A stretch of 64,000 nucleotides of DNA from Buxus sempervirens (Eukaryota; Streptophyta; Magnoliopsida; Buxales; Buxaceae). Of the stretch, positions 42,666-56,200 are shown one piece after another. Within the stretch, counting starts at the first letter, position 1, and each line of letters opens with the position of its first letter. The notes under the pieces are model-generated. The model was not told the origin of the DNA. It saw only the letters and a program-made list of their open reading frames with translations, and ran no database searches. The position numbers and the translations under genes were made by a program. The stretch is from contig OX387185.1 of the NCBI GenBank assembly GCA_947561395.2, positions 47,316,602-47,380,601 on the forward strand, written 5' to 3'.

Positions 42666-45600
42666 ATGAAAATATTGTTCTGGAACTGTCGTGGGCTTGA
42701 TCGACCTGGGATACAACAGTCGCGGAACCGGGCTGAAATCGTCTACCGCATATTCATGCGGTGGACGATACCGCCCCTTCACACACAAAAAAAAAAAAAA
42801 AATGAAATGGGAGCTGTTTTTTCACCAAAAAAAATTTTAAAAAATGTGAACCGTGAGATGCTCCCATCTCACAGCATCTCACGGTTCAGCCGCATTTTCA
42901 TGTGGTAAATGATTCCATCCTGACGGAACCACGTTCACATATATATTTTATATATATATATGTTTTATATATTTTTTAATTAAAATTTAAGTTTTGCATC
43001 TCCTAAAATTTCTGGTTTACCCTCCCAACCCATTGAAATTTTTTATATTTCATAAGAATCCCTTCTAAAATTTCTGGTTTGCACCCTTCCCCCCAACTCA
43101 TTGAAATTTCTATATTTCATGAGAAACCTTTCTAAAATTTCTAGTTTGCCTACCCCAACTCATTAAAATTTCTATATTTTATGAGAAGTGTTAATTAAAA
43201 TTTTTTTTGCCCTCCCAGATTTGGAGTCCTAGTTCCGCCACTGCGACACAAGACCATTTAAGAGACCAGCTCAAATCCCATAATCCTGATGTTGTCATGC
43301 TATCCGAAACTTTTGTAAGCGAGAAAGTTTCTCTTAGAGTTTTTCGCCAGTCAGGTTATCAATCTCATCACATATAGCCTCCTGATGGTCGCCGTAATGG
43401 ATTTCTCATTTTATGGTCCAAAGCTGTCTCTTTGTTGATATTATTCTCAACTTCATGGCTTTTGGAAATGCAGTTATCATATAAGGATAAATCTTGCTAT
43501 GTAATATTTATTCATGCAGATTCCAAAGTAGAAGTTCAAGAGAAATAGTGAGAGCTCATTGAATCAATTCAACGCCATTACACCTTGCCATGGACAATTA
43601 TCGGCGACTGCAATGCAATGTTGAGTTCTGCTGATAAAAGAGGAGGCAATTCAATAAACAGAAGACAGTTACAAAATTTTGCCACTTTTATTGATAATTG
43701 CAATCTTTGTGAATTGCCCATCAAGGGACCACAATTCACCTGGACGAATGGACAATCCGGCTTACGTCGTATTTCAGAAAAGATTGATCGTGGGTTTGTA
43801 TCATCTAACTTTTTCGATATCTTTCCTTCACCATCTTTATATTCTCAGGTCAGCCAAGGGTTAGATTATTGTCCAATGCTGCTATAACCGATTCCTACCC
43901 TACAAAGAACCCGACAAAGAAGGCTTCGCCCCTTTTCGGTTCGAAGCCTTGTAGACGCAAGAAGAGTCTTGTATTGAAGTGGTGAGTTCATCCTGGCAGA
44001 GGCAATTGGCTCCATTGCAATTAAATACCAGGCTATCCATTCTAGCCTTTGACCTGAGGAAATGGAACAAAAACACAGTGGGTAATATCCATCATAAACT
44101 GATTAAGGTGAAGGCTCGATTTCAAGAAGTTCAAGAGGAAGTCTCTCAGCATCCAAATGCAAATTTGGTTCAAGAAGAAAAGATGCTCCAAATGGAATAT
44201 AGTAAATTGTTACGGCAGCAGGAGACTTTATGGTTTCAAAAGTCTCGTATTCTTTGGTTGAAGTGTGGTGACTTGAACACTAGTTTTTTTTTCATAAATC
44301 CACATTGATACGTCGGCAAAAATATTTTATCCATTCACTCCATGCTTCTAAAGTCGAAATTGTGGAACAGAGAGAGCTTGAAAACCATATTTTGACACAC
44401 TTTCAATCTCTATTCAAGAAGCAGCCTAGATGGAAGGATTTGGAGTTACCTAGCCTGATTACATGCCTTCTCAATGAGGTACAGAACTCTTCTTTCTGCA
44501 GGGTCCCTTCCCAGGAGGAAATTTGGGATGTCATTAGTTCGATGGGACCATACAAAGCATTGGGACCAGATGGGTTCCCAGCTTTGTTCTATCAACGGTT
44601 CTGGGATATCATTGGTAAGGATGTCATCACCACCATCCAGGGCTTTTTTCAGTCAAGTCTTATGCCCGACCAATTTAATCATACTTACATTACACTAATC
44701 CCGAAGGTGAACCATCCAAGAGCTTTAGCCCACTACTGGCCCATTAGCTTATGCAATGTTGTGTATAAGATAATAGCCAAACTGCTTGCCAACAGGATGC
44801 GACCACTCTCGAATCATTTGGTGTCACCTAATCAGGCGGCCTTTGTTCCGGGTAGACATATTATTGATAATGTTCTTCTCCATCATGAAGTTACTCACTT
44901 CTTTCAAAAATTTAAAAAGAAGAAGAAGAAGATGAAGAATCAAGGTCGTACATCTCATAGACCGAGATCAGAGCAGGGGTTCTATGCTTTCAAACTTGAC
45001 TTTTCCAAAGCCTATGATAAGGTGGATTGGTATTTTTTGAATTCTGTTCTTAAAGCTTACGGATTCACTGGTAATCTCTCCATCTTATTATGCAATGTGT
45101 TCAAACTGTCTCCTTCAGTGTCTTAGTTAATGGAACCCCTGTGGGAAAATTCCAGGCACAAAGGGGTTTGAGACAGGGGATCCCCTCTCTCCTTATCTCT
45201 TTATTTTGTGTCAGCAAGTGCTTAGCTTGGCCATTAATAGAGCTGAATTAGATGTGAGATTTCATGGTGTAAAATTAGCCCTGAATGGTCCTTCGTTGAC
45301 TCATTTGATGTTTGCTGATGACATCATTATCTATGGACTAACTCATGATAGAGAGGCTCATGGTCTTATCCGGATACTTCATAAATATTGAGCCGAGTCT
45401 GGTCAGGAACTTAACTTCCAAAAATCTGCAATTACTTTCAGCAAAAATACCCCTCGCCTGGTGAGACAGAAGATAAGGCACATGTTTAACATCCCAGGTT
45501 CATCAAGTTATGACAAATACTTGGGGTTACCTGTCATCCACAAGAAGCCATCTCCAAAGGACTGTCAGGAGCTGTTGGAGAGAGTCACCTGCAAGCTCTC

Positions 45601-47374
45601 AGGCTGGAAAGCTTTTCTACTATCCCAAATGGGACACACCAATCTAATTCAATCAGTATTGAATGCTCTACCGAATTACTTCATGTCTTGTTATATGCTT
45701 CCAAAAAAAATATTATGCAGATTGGATCAGCTAACTCGTCAATTCTTTTGGAAGAAGGGTAAGGAAGCGCAGGCTATGCCATTGGTGTGCTGGGATCAAA
45801 TTACCTTACCATGGCGTAATGGTGGATTGAACGTAAGGAGACCAGAAGTAATGAATAAAGCACTTCTACTGAAAGCGGCTTGGAGATTACAGACAGAACA
45901 TTCAAGCCTCTGGGCTCGAACAATGGGTAAGCTGTATTTTCCAGATTCTACCTTTTTGAATGCTATAGCTAAACCAGGACAATCATATGTTTGGCGGCAA
46001 CTCCAAGGTCTGAAGAATATCCTTAAGAAAGGAATTCATTGGGTGGTGGCAAATGGGTCCAAAATCCATCCTTTTCAGGATTGTTGGCTCAGCAATCAGG
46101 AGCTCCTGCAACCTCCACAAGAATGTTTCGGCACAACAGTTACTGCAGGTTAGTCAACTAATTTCGGAAAACCATACATGGAACTCATCTTTGATTAACC
46201 GACTGTGGCCTGCCCAAGTAGCTTTGGATATCTTAGCAATGCCATTGGCTCCTTTACTACAAGAAGATAAACAGGTATGGAGCTTAACATCACATGGAAA
46301 CTTCACAGTCTCTTCTGGGTATCGTCTCCTTTTGGGCAGCTTAGTGGATCCTACTGAACCATTATGGTTGAAAATTTGGCACCTCCAAGTCCCAGCTAGG
46401 TGTCGTTTGTTTCTATGGAAGTCTCTCAAGAACGCCATCCCTACAGCAGCTAAGGTATTTCAGCGAACTCAACGAGGTGATCCATACTGCACCTTCTGCA
46501 AAGAAGAAGTTGAAACAGTAGAACACCTGTGGCTATGTTGTCCATTCTCAAGAGCTGCTTGGCTTCATTGCATTGGAGGCTCTATTCAATCTTTGGTCCA
46601 CAACGATACTTAATAGATTGGCTCAAGGCAATCCTTATCTCATCAAGGACCAATTCAGTTCTTAATACTATGGAACTTATCTCTTATATCTCTATTTTTG
46701 GATGGGTTTTATGGAACCACAGGAACAAAGTCTTATTTGAAAATTCTGAAGCAAATGTTTTTCAGGTTATATTTCAATTTCGCAAGACCCAACAAGAGCT
46801 ACAACACATTCACCAATCCTTTCAACCGAATGGAGAATGTACACTAATCTGATAGGTTTCTTGGAGCTACCCAATTGAACCATACATCAAACTAAACTTT
46901 GATGGTGCGTGGCGTAAATCTACAGGAAGAGGTGGCATCAGAGTGATAGCAAGAGATCATTCAAGTAAATTCCTAGCAGCAGTTGCTAGTTGTTGTGAAG
47001 TGGACAGTGCAATCCAGGCTGAGGCACTTGCAGCATTAGAGGCTTTGAAGTTAGCATTAACACAAAACTTTCGGCAGATTGTTCTGGAGGGGGACTCACA
47101 GAGTCTTGTACAACTAATCCAGCAGAGAACCGATCATGTTCCATGGCGATTGGTGGCAATAATAGAACAGATACAAGTCCTTACATCAACATTTCACCAG
47201 GTCCAGGTCCGTCATACTCTAAGAGAAGGAAACAGAATAGCTGACACGTTGGCTAATTTTGCGTTAGATTACTATGCATGTTATTGGGTGAATAGTCTTC
47301 CATTGTTTGAGAACTCATGTATGTTTGAGAACTCATGTATGTTTGATGATGCTAGACGTGTAACTTTGTTATAA
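42666..47374 (+). pseudogene. LINE ORF2 (endonuclease, reverse transcriptase, RNase H), broken
   Basis: The endonuclease starts at MKILFWNCRGLDRPG (42666), is interrupted by the MITE, and continues with DHLRDQLKSHNPDVVMLSET and WTIIGDCNAML. Reverse transcriptase blocks are YKALGPDGFPALFYQRFW, LANRMRPLSNHLVSPNQAAF, KLDFSKAYDKVDW and LMFADDIIIYG, the last with the catalytic FADD form. A zinc knuckle C..C....H....C follows (YCTFCKEEVETVEHLWLCC). A plant-type RNase H comes next (KLNFDGAWRKSTGRGG, LEGDSQSLV, REGNRIADTLANFALD). Stops near 43376, 43547, 43885, 44305, 45126, 45390, 46152 and 46610, and several shifts, make it inactive. Confidence 0.9.
42717..43243. mobile_element. hAT MITE inserted in the LINE endonuclease, with a nested smaller element
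   Basis: The left end CAGTCGCGGAAC and right end GTTCCGCCACTG are near-inverse copies, and GGATACAA / CGACACAA flank them. Removing the insert and one flank copy restores a continuous LINE reading frame (RPGIQ|DHLRDQ), which supports the borders. Inside, from about 42730 to 42922, is a piece with GGATGAAATC-family-like ends (CTGAAATCGTCTACCGCAT and ATGTGGTAAATGATTCCATC), bracketed by CGGAACC. It is probably a second, nested MITE. Confidence 0.78.
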
Positions 47375-47639
47375 ATAAAGTTGTCTTTCAACAAAAAAAA
47401 ATATATATACATATATATTGTGTCAGGACCGGACCGGAAATTGGACCTGTCTAGGCCAGTCTTGACACAAATTGGACCTGACCGATGGGACCGGGCGGTC
47501 CCAACCAGTCTCAAAATAAAAGGGCAAAAAAAGGTGTGCCATTACTAACGGGATGGTGAGTTGGTGTCGACGGTTTGCAGACTCACTCTTCTTATAAAAT
47601 AAAAAAAAGGTTTGCAGACTCACACAAGTGAGTCTCCGA

Positions 47640-47687
47640 GTGAGTCTCCCCCTCTCACTCTCTCTCTTCCCACCTCCCTCCCTCCCT

Positions 47688-47762
<75 letters not shown>

Positions 47763-48232
47763 GTCTCCCCCACCGTACCTCTCTCTTTTCCCCTCTCCAT
47801 CTCCCTCTCGTTCCCTCCCTCCGCCTCTCTCTTAGTATCTCTCGGTCTCTCCCTCCCTTCCCTCCTCTCCCTCTCCTTCCCTCCTTCCTCTCTCTCTTTG
47901 TCCGTCTTGGTCTCTCCCTCCCTTCCCGGTATTGGCCAGTCCGGTAAACCATGATAAAAAGGCATTGCACTATTAATTTGCCACATGCTTCGCAACCAAA
48001 CTGTTGAAAAACTCTACATGATCCTGCCCCAACTATAAAAATTAAACAAAGCGCCAGCTTGGGTGAATGTCTTCTCAATGAAGAAGTGCAAAGATAAAAA
48101 CTTTGGACTTGTTAAACAGTGAGTGAAGGAAAGCAATTTGATGACATTTGCCAGGAGATCAGCATTTTTAGTTACTCAACCGAGATAACTCCAGGATTTC
48201 ATGCCTGCAATCTATGTGTTAATCTTGTCAAA
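47640..48232 (+). repeat. Right copy of the ~600-bp direct repeat
   Basis: This matches 41286-42016 except for the 240-base GGACCG-rich part. It ends at GTTAATCTTGTCAAAA and runs directly into the 3' flank of the starch synthase gene. The repeat therefore lies within about 40 bases of the stop codon of that gene. Confidence 0.8.
47688..47761. repeat. C29 run followed by (CT)n
   Basis: An uninterrupted run of 29 C is followed by about 22 CT units. Such runs are prone to length errors in assembly and may be unreliable in exact length. Confidence 0.95.
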
Positions 48233-48272
48233 AACCAGTGCTGGTTGGAATTATACCTTGCAGTCCAAAGAA

Positions 48273-51200
48273 TCACCACTGATACTTGGCAGCAACAAGA
48301 ACTTCTTCATAATTCTGAGCGGCATTGTCCCAACTGAGGTCTCGCATCATTCCGCGACTCTTAATTCCCTCCCAACTTTTCTTGTACTCCCGGTAAGTGA
48401 GCAAACAGTTACCCAATGCATGTATCAGCTTATTAGCTTCAGCTCTGTCAAACGTCCACCCAAACCCCGACTCATTATATGGATTGAATGGTTGAACAGT
48501 ATCTTTCAGACCACCAACAGCATGGACAACAGGGACAGTCCCATAGTTCATTGCATAGAGCTGGTTTAGTCCACAAGGCTCGAATTTTGATGGCATGAGT
48601 AGGATGTCTGCACCTGCAGTTATCCGGTGAGCCATCTTCACAGAGAAACCCACCCATCCCCTGGCTCTGTCATGATACTTGTCCTCAAAATGCCTGAGCA
48701 TCTGTTCAAGGTCAGGTCTCCCAGTGCCCAACATGACCAGCTGAACATCCTGGCCCATCATCCAAGGAATGGCCTCAGCAATGAGATCAACACCTTTCTG
48801 ATGATCCAGTCTCCCTATGAAGCCAATTAGAGGGATATTTTCACGAACAGGCAGACCAAGCTCCTTCTGTAGAGCTGCCTTGCATTGGGCCTTACCAGTC
48901 TGAAAAGTCTCTACGGAGTAATTTATGTAGCCATCAGAGGTCAGGTGAACATCCAGCTGCGGATTCCACTCTTTGGTATCAATCCCGTTCACAATGCCTT
49001 TCAGTTTCCAATCATTCTCATTTATGATCCCATGAAGTCCCCAACCACCTTCTGAAGTTTTAAGCTCCCAGGCATAACCATGGCTCACGGTGACAATACG
49101 GTCTGCTGTTTTCAGGCCAGCTGCGAAGATATTGAAATGATCTCCACCAATGGCGTCATATAATTTAAACAGATCAATGTAGTGTTCAGGCAGATCCACA
49201 TAAAAGAAATCATCTACTGGACCACGTCCCTGGATGAAAAGCAGAATGAATTAATATCTCACTGGAAGGTCCGATGGTATGGGAAACAAGCTTCAATATA
49301 AAAAGGCTTATATTCAGCAGAATAGGAGAAATAGCATTGGTTCCACAAGGGGCAAACCCCACCCAAAGCTGGAAGCTTAAAACCGTGCCTTAGAGAATCA
49401 TGAAACCAAAAATCTCAACATATAGTTATTAATAAGAAGCCAACAATGTATCTCCAGAACTCTCTTCCTGAAAAGGTGAGAAGAGAGGACCAATGTTGTG
49501 TGTCATATTTTCAGGGCACACAAAAGTGTAGGATAAAAGCATATTCATCTAAGAGAAATTATCACTGGCCAAAAGGGAAGAAGACAAAGTTCAGAAGAAA
49601 TCTTCACATGCAAGACAACTACTATGCAAGTCTTTACAAATAGGGAGTCTTTGAAAGTTGGATCTTTGTCCATTCTATATCAGTTAATCGGGAATCCACT
49701 TATAAACTTGAAGGCTCCAGACATAAAGAAAAAATTAATTTCTTTTACTCTCTCCCTCCCCCTCTTCTTCTCCCTCTTTCTCTCCCTCTCCCTCTTGCTC
49801 GCTCTCTCTGGCAACAACTGGAGCATTCTCAGGCAGATATAAAGTGTGACATAGAACCTATACATAGCATGCTGTTAAGGTCAAAAACTAGATCCGTCCT
49901 TTATGGACTGTTGATCCAATTTTGAGTCGCACCTAAACTGGGTCATTTTTTTCTGGATTTAGACCTAATAGAATCACATGCAGGCACTTAGGCAAATATG
50001 AAGCAAGGACACACTAATCTTAGAAGTAAATGTGAATGAACACACTTACCTGCATGGCTGAAAATCCTGTCCATCCTATATAGCCTCGGGAAATTTCAAC
50101 ATAAATAATATTTTCCTCTCACTCATAGATAAGGATATTTGCACTTAATAAAAGTGTAAATACTTAATTCCTCTTAGGATCACCGCAAATGAATGTTTAA
50201 CAAGTTATGATGGCCTTGGTCTTTTCCATTGGTTAAAGAAAAAGTTAATCAGCTAAGAAAAAGTAGATTAATGAGATCAATTTAAACTAGTGGTAATTTG
50301 TGAGTATGGACATGCCATAAATCATATAACCAAGTTAAAGAATAGAGAATATACCTGGTGTGCTATGTTGTGGATCACTAGAACAGACCGTGTATATGTC
50401 ATTAAACCATTGTCACGGTAGTAAGCCTTCAGATACACTGGTAATAATGCAGTGTGCCAGTCATTGGCAATGAAAACCAAATTCCCATCTCCATAACAGA
50501 CTCCACCACATGGAACATGCCAAGGAACCTGAGAAACAAGTTTCCTTCTTTAAATGCTAAAGGGCATATCAGAAGTCAAATTAACAATTTTATCTTGCAG
50601 ATACTGATGATTTAAGGAGCATGACCTTTTTTTTTAATCTCTCTCTGCATTCTGGTATGCAGGTGCATCATTGGCTGGTTGTTAAGGGTGAAGATGGCTT
50701 TCCAACTCAGGTTAGTGATATTAACACTAAAGACTAGAAAATTACCTAAATGTGAGATACTAAAGTAGGCAAAATCAAATCAGTAAAAACCTTCTTTTCT
50801 ACCTTTTGGTGCCAGATAGACATCAGGTAAACTCACATTGGAAATAACTCAAACAAGCAGAATGTCTATACTCAACCAATCAAGTTTAATTAAGTGTATC
50901 CTAGATGAGACCAATCATGTCATGTGGTGATTTTCCTTTAATCATGTGGTCTAAAACTTCCAATCTTCATATTTTATTTTATATTCTTCTATAATAGGAC
51001 ATTGAAACATGGACACTGTATCTGTCTTCTTCAATCACCATGGGGCACATGGACATCTGAATGATGATCCCACACTTCTGTCACTATGTCCCATTTTCAC
51101 TGTCAGATCTGCAGACTAGTGAAATCATTTAGCAATGTTTTCAATTTATATTTGCATAGGCCACTAATAGATTTTGCAGCACAGCAGTTCTGCTATTGTG

Positions 51201-53088
51201 GACGCATCTGACAGGAAACTAACATCAATACTTAAGTTTCAAAATCTTTTTTGCATTAAGCTCAGCTAGAATTATACCTCAACAGCTGCCTTGCAGAACA
51301 AAACCATGCGTTTTAAAATATCCTGCACGTCAAGAAAAACAAACACATTTAGAACTTAGAAAGTGAACAAACAATTACCGGGGGAAGGAATAGATATTCA
51401 TGATGTTAAAATAATGATACACATATTACATCAAACTGGATATGAAAAATCATAATGAAGAAAGAAATTGTAGCCTATGATTAGGATATAAGACAAGTTG
51501 CACAAGCAAATGGGGACAGAGACCTAAAGCCATTATCTTCTACAGTGCACCCAGAAAATTCTTATGTCTACCATACAATTGATCATAGTCATCTAACCTA
51601 TCACATGCACTTGGATAATCAAGACAGATACTGGAAATTGAGAAATTCACAGATCAAAGGTTACAGACCATCAGATAAGGAAAAATATGAAAAGATTGGA
51701 TTTCAGAGTGAGACCCAGCAAAAAAAGGAGGCTCACTTTTTCCACAAATGCTACTTGAGACATGACCAATATTACAAGATTGATACTGTAGTGATATTGA
51801 TACTACATTAAGATTCAAAAAAATGAACATCCATTTTGATGAGTAATTTAAACTGAAGATTAAAAAGGGTCCCTTACCATTCGGTTACCTCCATATATAT
51901 TTTTCTCAATATTGCGAAACATGGGGCTTTCCATAAAAACAAAATCAACCCCCTCGATATAAGCATGGAAATAAGTTACCTCCATATCCTGCATGGTTGA
52001 TTTTTGACGACCAATTGCAATAAATAAAAATTATTAAGAAATTATATCTGGATGGAAGCTGGTTATACATAATGAAACTGCTGCTTCTGCATACCTGCCC
52101 ATCCACTTTATACCTCTTGCGGACTCCAGTTTCTTGGGATTCTGCATAGTTTCCATATCTTGGTGCCACAACCTTAGGATGAAAAAAGGATAGGTAAATA
52201 TAGGATCTCTCAGTTCAACTATACCAAGGAACTCATGAGTTCCGGTGTTGTTGTTTATGACATTTTTTCATATAATGTAAATGTAAGACTTATTTTAACA
52301 CTTGAGCACCAATCTACAAAAAAAAAAAAAATTTAATAGTATAAAAGGAAGTAAAACTCCACATGTTTATGTCAAGCGTATATGGATATCTTGTGATTCA
52401 AACTAAATATGACCATACCATTATGTTCAGTTCATTAAAGTAGTGGAAAAATAGTTACCATAACCCTATGTCCTCGCCGAGCCAAAGCCTTTGGCAAAGC
52501 TGCAGCAACGTCTCCAAGACCACCTACAAAAACATGAAAAAAAAAATTCATGCAACAGGGAATCCATAAAAGAAAAAAAAAATAGAAAGTGTGGCAAGAC
52601 AATAAGAAAATGTATCTAAAAAAAACTGCATAAGGGGTTCGAGGTGCAACTCAAACTGTTTGAAGGTCAACCAAGCCAATCCCTAATAGTAGATCAATCA
52701 TTTCATGCCCCAACCTAACCAAATCTTCAGCTAGAGACTATCATGGAATTGGGTGTTAATATCAGTCATGGTTTCAGATCTGTTTGACCACTATATGATA
52801 TGAGTGCTCAGCTAGGAAGGGTGTTCTTCCAGTCATGTTCATGGACATGGTCTCATCACTCATCTTTCATATCTCTCATACATACATACATATAAGGGAG
52901 AGAACAATAAGACTATATATATAAATACATCCATTGTGGCCTAAGGGTCGTGGGTTCAAGTCACAGAATAGCCTCCCTGCTTGTGGGGGTAAGGCTGTGT
53001 ACAATAATATCAGACCCTACCCAGACCCCATGTCACGTGCACTGGGCTAGCCCTTTATATATATATATAAGGACATACACACATGCAC

Positions 53089-53163
<75 letters not shown>

Positions 53164-53209
53164 TGGGCTAGCCCTTTATATATATATATAAGGACATACA
53201 CACATGCAC

Positions 53210-53240
<31 letters not shown>

Positions 53241-56200
53241 CATTAACATTCTTAAATGGGAACTCAAACGTATCTTCGAAGACTTAGGTGCAAAACTCAA
53301 ACTAACAAAAGATTCATTTACTAAGTAGACATGTTATGTCATTATATACGCACAAAATAGAAAACATTTAACCACTGAATAAAGAAATTATAAAAATTTA
53401 TTACAGGCACTAACTATCTCAAATGGCACCTGCATACTGGGTGCATAACTGCATACCCAATCTAGCAAAACCTTCATGTTGAAATGTGAACACCAACTTG
53501 ACGTGTTGGACATGCACTTAATAGACATGTCCTATTATTCCAGACATAGGTACAATGAGAAAAGTGAAAGGGTCCAATTATCACAAGCCAAAGATACTAA
53601 AGAAAGGTCAAGAGTGAGGTACTATCACGTGGAGCATTTGAGGGGTGGTTTTGATCTTTTTTTACTTAATTCACCTTCCAAAAAAAAAGGTAAAGAGTCT
53701 AGCTATCACAGATCAACGGTACTAAACTTAACCCTATGGCAAATTTCTTCATCTTACCCACTCAGGTTGATTTCATGTCAAGCAGGTTTATGTTGGGTTA
53801 TGATTTGAGTTTATATATCATATACATTTTCCATAGGTCAAGTGAACATGGGGATAAAACGTAAAATTTTCCCTTACAACATCATGCACCAAAGAGCCAA
53901 AATCAAAACATTGAATGAAACAACTATTATCTTTATCATGATACATTTAAACATACACTAGTGCATCTGCAATACAGAAAATAGCATATGTTGTCGGGCT
54001 TGGTTTGTTCTAGGTCTCAACTCAATCCCAAACCCTTGAGCTAGGGCTGTCTAGGTGAAACTTGATAAGGGATATGTTTGTACTTTAACCAAAGATGTTT
54101 ATGGTACATGACATGGATACTGGGCTGAGATACTGAAACTACAAATGAGTTAGAGTGTGGCTCATATTGTATTTAGGTCAAAGAAGCGGAGGGTCACCAA
54201 ATTTCAGTGCTGTTTTGCCAAGGGCCTTTGTAGAGAAACCATCAAACAAAGCAAGAAAATAAAGTACACAAAGACACACAAATTTATGTGGTTCGGCAAA
54301 GATGCTGACATCCATGGATGATGAGAGTTCTTTCACTAGATCTATTCAAATTAGGGTTATAGGATAAAAAACCCTCTTTTAGTTAAAAACTGTAATCTTC
54401 CACTCACAAAAAAACCTAATTCGAGCGAAAAATACAAAAATACCAAAATTACAAAAACAACCCCAAAAAATCCAAACAAACACCTAGTGAGCTCATCGTG
54501 GAGCTCAACCTACGGTTTTGGGACAGAGTGTCCAACCCACGGTGATGGGGCCGAGTGTACAGTAAATAGTTGTATCTAATTATTAGAAGAATACAAGGTA
54601 CATACCCAACAGTTCACATGCTGTTTCGTCAAATTCCATCGGCATGCCATCCGTGCCGTTGGAATTTTTGTGCAGCTATGCTGGTATATTTTAAAAATTT
54701 TTTAAAAAAAATCTAAAATAGGTTCAAGAAAAATCTTAAAATCTTGTTTTTCGGTTTTCACTAAAATTGGAAAAAATTATAAGTTCATTTTTTCACATTT
54801 TAAAGGTCACGAGGTTTTAACAAAAGAAATTTAAAATATTTTAGGTTACATTTCTTACAATAGATATATATATATATATATATATAGATAGTAAAGAAAG
54901 AGAGGGAGAGTACAGTAGACGATCCCTTTCTCACTTTCTCATTTTATTTTTTTTTCAAAATAAAACGTGGAGGATGCTTATTACAAGGACATGTGTTAGT
55001 TAAGCACCCTGCACTCTCCTCTCTCTCTCTCCGTTTCACTTTCTCCTTCTTAAGAGAGTTCTAAGATATAAGGGACCATAATCCCTCCCTTCCTCTCTCT
55101 ATCTCTCTCTCTCTCAATTGACAAAGCAAGCCTGCAGGCCCTTCTCTGTCTCAATCAACTGTTGATTTTCCTTTTAGGTAAGAAATCCCCTTTTCAGACT
55201 TCCCTTTCGTACACAGTTTGTGTACTTCGTATGTTATGTTTTGTTCTCCTTTTAAGATATAATATATATCATTTGATAACTGATTTAAAAAAAAAAAAAA
55301 GGAATCCCCTTTTGCTTGTCCCCTCTCTCTCTCTCTTCTCTTTTCTTTTTCATTTTCAAGGTACAAAGCCTGCATTCCCTCACCCCACTCTCTCTCTCTC
55401 TCTAATGTCTTTCTTCCTTTTTTCTTTTACAGATTCTGGATAGCAAGCCATGAATGCTATGCGGAATCCGGTGGTTTTGACAGTAGAATGGACATGCCAT
55501 CAAAATTGCACCTATTTCGATTGACACAGTCAAGATATCGCCTATGTCGGTCAAGTTGGTTGTTTGGTTGGGGGGAGGGTGTTGGTCAACCCCCCAACAA
55601 AATCTGGTGGATTCCACTTCAGAGTCCACTGGAACAGCAAGGCATACACTAGGGGTCACTTTTCCATCCCTTGGATGGTGTATCTATTTTGTGCAAGATC
55701 AAACCATGATATCAGTTAAGCCCCTAGAGAATGCTAATAGAAAATTATTTTCCAATGTACCAAGCTAAAGTTGTAACTGAGTATCGAAGATATAAGTTTA
55801 TAACCCTATGCATATTAAAGATAGTGGAAAATCTTCTTCTCTCATGGACGTAGCCACAGTGCCAAACCATGTAAAATCTGTGTGTACCTGCTTAGTTTCT
55901 CTATTGTTTTCATGTTCTCATTGAAATAATTTAAAAACAAAAAAATGGAATGAAACAGTACAATAAGGGGCAATAGACACCTTTTATAGATCAAAAACAA
56001 AAGATCAGTTAGGTCGGGTTTCAATTTGATCAAATGACCTAAGAATCTTATTTCTTGTTCTTCATTCTTGATATTTTTCACCATTGATAAGTATGAAATG
56101 GGTATAACAGGATAACCAGAAAAAGATCAACCTATTGAATGATAGGTCCAAAAGGCAAGTGAAACATTTGTATCCTTAGTGATATATAGACCGTTCCAGT

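Larger units (their letters stand above)
42042..47414 (+). mobile_element. Degenerate L1-type LINE, ~5.4 kb, with target-site duplication
   Basis: The 14-base direct repeat ATATTGTGTCAGGA (42028-42041 and 47415-47428) brackets the element, and an A run at 47391-47400 marks the 3' end. The coding part has an endonuclease, reverse transcriptase, zinc knuckle and RNase H, all in plus orientation. The 5' part (about 42042-42660) is C/T-rich and without a clear gag-like frame. A hAT MITE interrupts it at 42717-43243. Confidence 0.9.

Noticed and set aside
47612-47995. Pro/Ser-rich and Arg/Glu-rich open frames on both strands
   Set aside because: They translate C and CT simple repeats.
53055-53328. 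Open frames of Arg-Glu or Leu-Ser repeats
   Set aside because: They translate (GA)n microsatellites.
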